A stretch of 6,523 nt of DNA from JAGVWT01 sp964538405 (lineage in GTDB: Archaea > Nanobdellota > Nanobdellia > Pacearchaeales > GW2011-AR1), in NCBI GenBank assembly GCA_964538405.1, contig CAZIET010000033.1, positions 1-6,523 of the forward strand. Reading direction: 5' to 3'. The translations under genes and the position numbers were made by a program. This document shows, in pieces, positions 1 through 5,900 of the stretch. Below the pieces are notes generated by a model that ran no database searches, was not told the DNA's origin, and saw nothing but the letters and a program-made list of their open reading frames with translations. Numbering within the stretch: position 1 is the first letter of the stretch; every line of letters starts with the position of its first letter.

Positions 1-749
1 GTCTTGTATGTCTGCCTAAATCCATCTAATACCCATTTATTCATCTTTTTCCATACCTCCATTGTTTTTTTATCTCCACTTTCCCATTTTTTCAAAAGCT
101 CTTGAGCTTCTTTTTCTAATTCTGGATTTTTCTTTTCGTTTCTGGCATATAATACATAATAGTCTCCCACAAAATGGTCTGGTTTTTTCTTTGATTTTTC
201 TGGAGTTTGATTTTTACCCCATTTCATGTATGCAAGCATTGATTTACAGATGTGAATTCCACGATCGTTATTTATGCTAGAAGTAATAACTTTATTTCCA
301 TTAAACTTGTATGTTCTAGTGATGCTTTCACCGAGCGACATATTTCTAAGATGACCTAGATGAAGTGGTTTGTTTATGTTTGGAGAAATAAATTCAACCA
401 TTACAGTTTTCTTTTCATTTTTTGATTTACCGTAATTTTCCTTTTTCTTTAAAATTTCTTTAATTGTTTCTTCAGCCAGGTTTTTCTTTTTTACAAAAAA
501 GTTGAGATAGGCACCTTTGACTTCTATTTTTTCAAATTTCTTTGTGTTTTCTAATTTATTCTTAAGATCATTTGCAATTTTTGTAGGATTTTCTCTCAAT
601 TGGCCAGCAAGAAAAAAACATGGGAAGGCATAATCCCCCATTTCTGGTGAAGGAGGAATTTCAATTTTGTCTTCAATTTCCTTTTGAGATAGATTAATTC
701 TTTTTTCTTTCAGTACTTCTACAAGAATTTTAGAAATTTCATTCTTCAT
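1..749 (-). CDS. argS: Arginyl-tRNA synthetase, N-terminal 249 residues (runs off the window)
   Basis: Class I aminoacyl-tRNA synthetase that charges tRNA-Arg with arginine using ATP in the cytoplasm. I translated the minus strand from the ATG at 749-747 and found no stop down to base 1, so the C-terminal part lies outside the window. Residues 1-110 look like the ArgRS-specific N-terminal tRNA-binding (Add1) domain, with the typical GDYAFPCFFLA segment at 38-48 and KGAYLNFF at 78-85. The catalytic domain begins near 115 with VMVEFISPNINKPLHLGHLR. HLGH at 130-133 is the HIGH ATP-binding signature. NNDRGIHICKSMLAYMKWG (160-178) and DHFVGDYYVLY (191-201) are also ArgRS-like. The KMSK loop and anticodon-binding domain are not visible. 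It is last of the visible operon, 22 bases after the SET gene. No Shine-Dalgarno sequence precedes the ATG, but the start fits the N-terminal domain well. Confidence 0.95.
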   Translation of the reverse strand, partial: MKNEISKILVEVLKEKRINLSQKEIEDKIEIPPSPEMGDYAFPCFFLAGQLRENPTKIANDLKNKLENTKKFEKIEVKGAYLNFFVKKKNLAEETIKEILKKKENYGKSKNEKKTVMVEFISPNINKPLHLGHLRNMSLGESITRTYKFNGNKVITSSINNDRGIHICKSMLAYMKWGKNQTPEKSKKKPDHFVGDYYVLYARNEKKNPELEKEAQELLKKWESGDKKTMEVWKKMNKWVLDGFRQTYK

Positions 750-771
750 CACAGTTAAAGATGAAAACAGA

Positions 772-1092
772 TTATAAAGTTTTTTGAAACTTTCTTAGAA
801 TAAAGTCTGGGGCAAAATTGTTTTTCAAGTAATATTCTTGTATTTCTTTTGGTAGGGTTTTAAACTGGTCAATAGTGTTTCTGCATTTTCTACTTTTACA
901 ATTACATGGATAAATTACTAGTTTTCCTTCCATTCTTTCTATTTCTTTTTCATTATCATTCATGGTTGTTGAATAATCATAAGTTATTTCTTCCCCTTTT
1001 GTTATATCTTTTAAGGCAATTAACTCATTTTTCCCTTTTACAAAAGAATTTGGATCGCAGGAATGATTGATTAGTCTTGGTAATTCATTCAA
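772..1092 (-). CDS. SET-domain protein methyltransferase, C-terminal half (frameshifted fragment)
   Basis: This frame holds the catalytic half of a SET-domain lysine methyltransferase, which transfers a methyl group from S-adenosylmethionine to protein lysines. Counted from the TTG codon at 1092-1090, it shows NHSCDPN at 9-15 (the cofactor-binding NHSCxPN motif), EEITYDY at 34-40 (with the catalytic tyrosine) and CNCKSRKC at 63-70. The last matches the post-SET CxCx4C zinc motif, which completes the active site together with a SET-domain cysteine. A charged tail of about 35 residues follows. The fragment has no credible start of its own: there is no in-frame ATG before NHSCDPN and no ribosome site. 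It reads on from the upstream fragment at 1095-1313 if two bases are removed from the TA tract between them. The restored protein would be about 179 residues, normal for a small archaeal or bacterial SET protein. The substrate is unknown. Confidence 0.8.
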   Translation of the reverse strand: MNELPRLINHSCDPNSFVKGKNELIALKDITKGEEITYDYSTTMNDNEKEIERMEGKLVIYPCNCKSRKCRNTIDQFKTLPKEIQEYYLKNNFAPDFILRKFQKTL

Positions 1093-1094
1093 AT

Positions 1095-1313
1095 CTATAT
1101 ATATATTTCATCATCCACTTGTAAAGGATCACACTCTTTTTCTATTCCTTGATCAATTCTTCTTCCTATCTCTTTAAGGCTAACTTCTTCACCATCAAGA
1201 AAAAGGATTGTTTGGCCTTTTGAAATACTTCTGTTAGCAAAAATTCCATTATCTGCTATTTTTGATTTTCTTATTTCCAAGCCAGAAACTTCGAGAAGTC
1301 TTTGTTTTGTCAT
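1095..1313 (-). CDS. SET-domain protein methyltransferase, N-terminal half (frameshifted fragment)
   Basis: A 72-residue frame that carries the beginning of a SET domain. GLEIRKSKIADNGIFANRSI (11-30) followed by SKGQTI is the typical opening, in which a glycine-containing GIFA strand helps bind S-adenosylmethionine. The frame ends with CDPLQVDDEIYI and then TAG. In intact SET proteins this segment normally continues directly as a D-L/xx-x-RLINHSCDPN run, and exactly that continuation (D-L-N-E-L-P-R-L-I-N-H-S-C) lies in the neighbouring frame, so this is half of one broken gene and not a small complete protein. The start ATG lies 9 bases after the uS7 stop codon, so the gene is co-transcribed with the ribosomal genes. 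No Shine-Dalgarno site is visible. Whether the break is a true mutation, phase-variable slippage or a sequencing indel cannot be told here. Confidence 0.78.
   Translation of the reverse strand: MTKQRLLEVSGLEIRKSKIADNGIFANRSISKGQTILFLDGEEVSLKEIGRRIDQGIEKECDPLQVDDEIYI
1096..1106. repeat. (TA)5 dinucleotide tract at the SET gene break
   Basis: An alternating TA tract ending in T on the plus strand, read as ATATATATATA on the coding strand. It sits at the point where the SET reading frame changes. Coding-strand codons read GAA ATA TAT ATA TAG. Deleting one TA unit gives GAA ATA TAT ATA GAT TTG, that is E-I-Y-I-D-L, which joins the two SET halves without gap or excess. This is the classic footprint of slipped-strand mispairing, biological or technical. 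Confidence 0.85.
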
Positions 1314-1322
1314 TTATAGAAT

Positions 1323-1937
1323 TTAACGAGCTGAATCAGCCTGCTTTTCCGATTCGATTTTTTTCCTTACAGCCGAACTGTCCCCTTTGTTTTCATATGC
1401 AAGGATTATTTCTTCCGCCAAACCTTCCGTGATGTTTTTCTTTTTGTTGAATGCCCTGTCTGATGCTCCATGAATAATGTTTCTCAAGGCAATATTTACC
1501 CTTCTCAATGGAGATACATCTACTGCCTGCAAATATCTTGCTCCACCATATTCAATAACAGTTGTTTCATCCCTTGGTGCTGAATTTTCAATTGCCTTTA
1601 CCAGAACTTGAACAGGATTAATTTTTGTCTTGTCACCAACAATTTTTAGGGCATCAAGAACCACTTTCATGTTTTTCTGGTATTTTCCTGTGTTTGCTCC
1701 AAACTGAATTCTGTGTTTTTTGCTTCTGTGTCCTGCAACCGACAATTTGTTCATTAATCTTTCAACAATGTTGATTTTCAGTTGCCCGTGCTTGTGGACA
1801 TTTCTTCCGTTGCTTTTAAGAATAAGTTTTGGCTGCAAATTTATAATCGGCTTCAATCCCGGATCTTCAACCTTAATTTCATTTATGTCATACAAGTCAA
1901 AAATCTTGAAATTCTGGATTTGCCTTTGTTCAGTCAT
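1323..1937 (-). CDS. rps7: 30S ribosomal protein uS7 (archaeal type)
   Basis: Small-subunit ribosomal protein that nucleates assembly of the 30S head by binding the 3' major domain of 16S rRNA and lines the exit-site side of the mRNA channel. The product has 204 residues, within the archaeal range and longer than bacterial S7 because of an N-terminal extension. GRNVHKH..LKINIVERLMNKL (44-65) matches the first conserved helix region. NPVQVLVKAIENSAPRDE (107-124) then YGGARYLQAVDVSPLRRVN (130-148) is the family signature. The C-terminal helix SSAVRKKIESEKQADSAR (187-204) is the end typical of archaeal and eukaryotic members. The ATG is one base after the stop of the preceding 102-residue gene, and the SET gene starts 9 bases after its stop. 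GC content, estimated from sampled lines, is about 40 percent, higher than in the genes on either side. Confidence 0.96.
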   Translation of the reverse strand: MTEQRQIQNFKIFDLYDINEIKVEDPGLKPIINLQPKLILKSNGRNVHKHGQLKINIVERLMNKLSVAGHRSKKHRIQFGANTGKYQKNMKVVLDALKIVGDKTKINPVQVLVKAIENSAPRDETTVIEYGGARYLQAVDVSPLRRVNIALRNIIHGASDRAFNKKKNITEGLAEEIILAYENKGDSSAVRKKIESEKQADSAR

Positions 1938-1938
1938 T

Positions 1939-2247
1939 TTATTTTTCAGCCCCCGGTTTTTCAGTTACCCCTTTTAATGATCTTATTATTGCTAATAGCT
2001 TAGATGATTCTTTTTCTTTGTCAGTTTCATATATCACTGTTATTCTTCTTTCTCTGTTGTTTAATAAAACTCTATGACTTTCATCTGGTGATTCATACAT
2101 ATATTTTTCATCCTGTGATCTTCCCCCTACTTCACCGTATTTATTATCTCTTAACCAAACTGTTAAGTCAAGAAATTCGTTAAGCCCAACATAATCAAAA
2201 TTAACTTCACGAACATCTGTTGAATTAGTTGTATTTTCTAGACTCAT
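1939..2247 (-). CDS. Unrecognised 102-residue protein between uS12 and uS7
   Basis: I do not recognise this protein. Its ATG overlaps the uS12 stop as ATGA, and its TAA lies one base before the uS7 ATG, so translational coupling in the operon is likely and supports a real gene. There is no signal peptide, transmembrane segment or cysteine. By eye the chain has an aromatic/acidic N-terminal part (EVNFDYVGLNEFLDLTVWL, 14-32), a probable beta hairpin around 58-75 (RVLLNNRERRITVIYE) and a C-terminal amphipathic helix around 78-94. I count 20 acidic and 16 basic residues, so it is slightly acidic, unlike a typical rRNA-binding ribosomal protein. Two sampled lines are about 27-28 percent GC against roughly 40 percent in its ribosomal neighbours, which could mean later insertion or simply weaker codon bias. 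A lineage-specific translation accessory protein is possible but only a guess from position. Confidence 0.8.
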   Translation of the reverse strand: MSLENTTNSTDVREVNFDYVGLNEFLDLTVWLRDNKYGEVGGRSQDEKYMYESPDESHRVLLNNRERRITVIYETDKEKESSKLLAIIRSLKGVTEKPGAEK

Positions 2248-2666
2248 CTTCTACCCTTCTCAATCTTGCCTTGCCATAACAAGTGCAAAGGCTGATCGTT
2301 TACTTTAATTATCTTGAATCTGACTCCCGGAATATCTCCCTTGGATCTTCCCTGTTTTCCACCAATTCTCTCCACCATAACCTCATCGTGTTCATCAATG
2401 AACTTCTGAGCCAGATTTCCTGGAATGAATGCAGTTATTGTCTTTCCATTCTTTTTCAGCTGGACCTTGCAGCATTTTCTCATCGCCGAGTTTGGCTGCT
2501 TTGCTTCCTTTTGGACTTTCTGCAGAACTATTCCCTTTGCCTGGTTTGCCCCTCCAAGAGGGTCTGATTTGGCATAAAGATCGAGAGTTTTCACTTTGTA
2601 ACCATGGTCTTTCCATCTGAACTTTTTCCTGTTTTTCTTTAGTTTCAAGGCGCTTTTCAGTCCCAT
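2244..2666 (-). CDS. rps12: 30S ribosomal protein uS12 (archaeal type)
   Basis: Small-subunit protein at the decoding centre that contacts the codon-anticodon helix and helps set translational accuracy. It has 140 residues, normal for archaea. KQPNSAMRKCCKVQLKKNGK (56-75) holds the universally conserved PNSA decoding loop, FIPGN (80-84) follows, and GDIPGVRFKIIKV (110-122) is the second signature near the decoding site. The N-terminal stretch MGLKSALKLKKNRKKFRWKD is the archaeal/eukaryotic-style basic tail. It is the first gene of the operon. A TATA box centred about 27 bases upstream of the ATG implies a leaderless transcript. The stop codon overlaps the next start (ATGA). In many archaea rpl30e and nusA precede this gene; here a divergent surface-protein gene does. 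Confidence 0.97.
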   Translation of the reverse strand: MGLKSALKLKKNRKKFRWKDHGYKVKTLDLYAKSDPLGGANQAKGIVLQKVQKEAKQPNSAMRKCCKVQLKKNGKTITAFIPGNLAQKFIDEHDEVMVERIGGKQGRSKGDIPGVRFKIIKVNDQPLHLLWQGKIEKGRR

Positions 2667-2688
2667 AAGGAATTATGTGAAAAATTTG

Positions 2689-2697
2689 TTTATAAAA
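2689..2697 (-). promoter_or_regulatory. Archaeal TATA box for the uS12 operon
   Basis: The minus strand reads GTTTTATAAAC here, a near-perfect archaeal TATA element. Its centre is about 27 bases upstream of the A of the uS12 ATG (2666). Since archaeal transcription starts about 25 bases downstream of the TATA box, the mRNA should begin at or within a few bases of the start codon. I see no clear BRE purine run beyond AAG just upstream. Confidence 0.65.
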
Positions 2698-2824
2698 CTT
2701 GCGACGGTTTTTCAAACACGCCGGAAGGAAATATTCAAGGCTCCGATACATATGTTTTGGTAGAGGATAAAAGATCTGGTAGAAATTTTTTTAATCGTAA
2801 GATTTAAATGCTGAAAAGCTCTTC

Positions 2825-2832
2825 TATAAAAA
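2825..2832 (+). promoter_or_regulatory. Archaeal TATA box for the surface-protein gene
   Basis: TATAAAAA lies about 25 bases before the ATG at 2853, predicting a leaderless or almost leaderless mRNA. A second AT-rich candidate, GATTTAAATG at 2801-2810, would instead give a leader of about 20 bases that includes GGGG at 2842-2845, seven bases before the ATG, which could act as a weak ribosome site. The first box is the better match. Both lie within or beside an 8-base inverted repeat (2798-2805 and 2830-2837). Confidence 0.55.
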
Positions 2833-2852
2833 TCTTAAAAAGGGGTTAAAAA

Positions 2853-2939
2853 ATGGTGAAGTTTAGCAATTTAAAACAAAGGGAATTCTTGCTGATTATT
2901 TCCATTTCACTTGTTATTTTTTCAAGTGTTTTGTCTGCG
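2853..2939 (+). other. Sec signal peptide of the surface protein
   Basis: Residues 1-29: a positively charged start (MVKFSNLKQR), then a hydrophobic core FLLIISISLVIFSSVL, then SAA with small residues that fit signal peptidase I cleavage after A29 or A30. As there is no other hydrophobic segment in the protein, an uncleaved signal anchor would be an alternative way of holding it to the membrane. Confidence 0.85.
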
Positions 2940-5900
2940 GCAGACATTGCGGAGGATTTGCATCTGAACATCCAAGTTACTGATTCCAATGGAGTTGCAA
3001 CAACTGGAACATATGCTTTTGCGTTCAATATCTCCAATTCAACGGATTGTGCAGTTGCAAATATAGTTTATAGCAATCTTACGACAAGGGAGACTGATGT
3101 GAGGGGGATTGTTTCAGTGTATTTGAACAATGTAACACTTAATTTCAATCAGCAGTACTGGCTTTGTTATTACAGGAATGGAACGTTGACTGATACAATA
3201 AGCCTTGCAAGGGCTCCATATTCATTCAGGACATTGAATGTCAACTTGACCAATGTTACCGCAAATTCAAATTTCACAAGTTCTTATAATGTAACGGCAC
3301 ATACCTTTCTGGGACAGTTAAATGCATCGAATGTTACAAACGATATTTGGATAAGCTGGGCAGAAGCAATCAACGGAACTTTAGCTTCATGGGCCAATGT
3401 AATCAACGGAACCATGACTTCATGGAGCCAGGCAATCAATGGAACTCTTGCAAGAACGGATGCAGCGAACACATTCGGGGCTTTCAACCAGACTTTTGAC
3501 ACCTCAACTTTGTTTGTAAGCTCAAATAATGACCGAGTTGGGATTGGAACAACAACACCAATTAATGCGTTGAATGTTGTTGGGGACATTAATGTTACGG
3601 GGGGCGGAAACTTCTCTGGAACCTATGGTTTCAATGGGGGATGGCAAGCTAATGGAATAAGCATAGTTGGAGGAGATTTGTATGCCCAGACAGTTTTTGT
3701 CTACAATCTGACTTCATTGACTGTGAACAGCCTTCTTGTGAATGGAAGCATAATTCCGCAGTTTGGATGGGACAATGTTTTTGACATTGGGAATTCTTCT
3801 TTGAGATACAGGAATCTGACACTGGGCGGAAATGCAAGTATCAACGGAAGCGCATATATTTTCAACAATATAACTTTGGGGAGTTCAACAGCGGATTATA
3901 TTATTGCAAATGGATTGGTTGCAAGCCACTTTGTTCCAGTAGACAATGCAAGGGATTTGGGAACTTCTGCCAACAGATGGCAGGTTGCTTATGTTGATGT
4001 TCTTAACGCAAATTCCATTGCTGCCGGGGAAGTGAACATATCAGGAACAAACTTTGACACCTTTACAATTCACACTAATAACACCGGAGATGATGAAAGA
4101 AATAGTTCACTGGCTTTTGAGCGTGGGACTCCGGTCATAAATGCAGTCATTAAATGGGATAGCACTAATGGAAGCGAAAGATTTGAATTTAATTTTCCGG
4201 TTTATTTGCAGCCTGATAAAAATCTTACATTAGATAATTTCTTCTTTGCTGATAGTTTGAATAATAGATTGGGTGTAAATACAACAACCCCTCAAAACAC
4301 TTTGAATGTTGTTGGAAATGGAAACATCACAGATACATTGTATGTTTCAGGAAATAATTTGACTGTTGGATATCTATATGCAACGAATGCAAGTTACGCT
4401 ACTTGGGCAAATGTCGTAAACGGCACAATGGCAAGCTGGGCAGAAGCTATAAATGGAACTCTTGCATCTTGGGCAAATATTGTAAATGGAACAATGGCTT
4501 CCTGGAGTCAGGCTATAAACGGAACTCTTGCAAGAACAGACGCTGCGAACACATTCGGGGCTTTCAACCAGACTTTTGATACTTCAACGTTGTTTGTAAA
4601 TGCAAATACAGACAGTGTTGGAATTGGGACCACAACCCCTGTTGCTGACAATGTATTACACATAAATGACACATCAGGTACTGGGAGAGTTTTATTTGAA
4701 TCTTTGCCTGGGCAGAATTTTGTGTTTCGATTCAGAGAAGGGACTACTGACAGAGGGTATATATCATTCGACAATCCAAACAATAATTGGCAGTTTGTGA
4801 ATGAAAATGCTTCCGGAAACATATCTTTTTACACTGGAACTGGAGCTGCACTTACTATGGCACTTACCAGAGATAATAGGGTTGGAATAAACACATCTTC
4901 ACCCATAAACACATTGAATGTTATTGGAACAATGAATGTGACAAATACAAGTGCAGGCAAAAGCAACACGGGACAGTTTATAGTCAATGGAAGCGGATAT
5001 GTTGGAATTGGGGTAAATCCGGGATCTGGGCTTAAGCTGCTTCAAATCAGTGGAAATGGGGACACAAGGGTGTCGGCTGAATCAACAAGCACAACTGATT
5101 TTGTTGGATTTGTTGCTGATCAAGAAGGAACTGGAAGCCTGTTTATGGGTGGATATGGTTCTGCAGCATCGGGAGGACAATTTAGCCAGAGTTTAGCGAG
5201 TGGAGGATTTGTTTATACAAACAACGGTCCGATGGGAATTGGAACGGGGGACAATTTTGGACTTAGCATCGCAACCAACAGCGTTGCAAGGATAACTATC
5301 AATAATTCAGGAAATGTAGGAATTGGAACTACAAATCCCGGTACAATACTTTCTATTTTCCAAAATGGGGCACCAAATGTTACTATAGGAAGAACAGACT
5401 CAATTACCAGCGCGAATGAAATTTATGGAACCATTAAGTTCAACGGAACTAATAGTGCAGGGGGATTATTTGAGGCCGCTTCAATAAGGGCAGTTCATGA
5501 CGACACAGATGCAGGAAACAGAAAAGGAAGGCTGGAATTTACAACCGCAAGCACGGTTGATTTTGCGCCCACACTAAGAATGCTGATCAATTCAAATGGA
5601 AATGTTGGAATCGGAACCACAAATCCAAGCCATAAATTAAATGTTGTTGGAGAAATCAATGTAACATCAACGCTATTTGTGGGTGGTGCTGCAGATGGAG
5701 CAGGAACACCCCTTCTTATGGTTGGTGATACTGCAAATGGTCAGATGACAAAGGGAATCACGATAAATAAAGGTACCGCAACCAATGAAATTCTTGCATT
5801 CAAAGGTTCTGATATCACGCATGGAGTGACTCTTGAAGCAGAAACAGACACCTACGGATTCATAAGGAAAGAGGGGGGAGCAAATGGTATTTTAGGAATT

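Noticed and set aside
1720..2003. Two plus-strand frames rich in Phe, Leu and Ile opposite uS7 and the 102-residue gene.
   Set aside because: They are antisense shadows; the hydrophobic look comes from reading Lys-rich codons on the opposite strand.
2395..2751. Minus-strand 118-codon frame overlapping uS12 in another phase.
   Set aside because: It lies mostly on the uS12 gene, whose frame is certain. Its extra 5' part covers the promoter region, and its sequence resembles no protein I know.
3284..3589. Minus-strand 101-codon frame, with a similar one at 4508-4822.
   Set aside because: Both are antisense to the two copies of the duplicated adhesin block. They resemble each other only because the coding strand is repeated.
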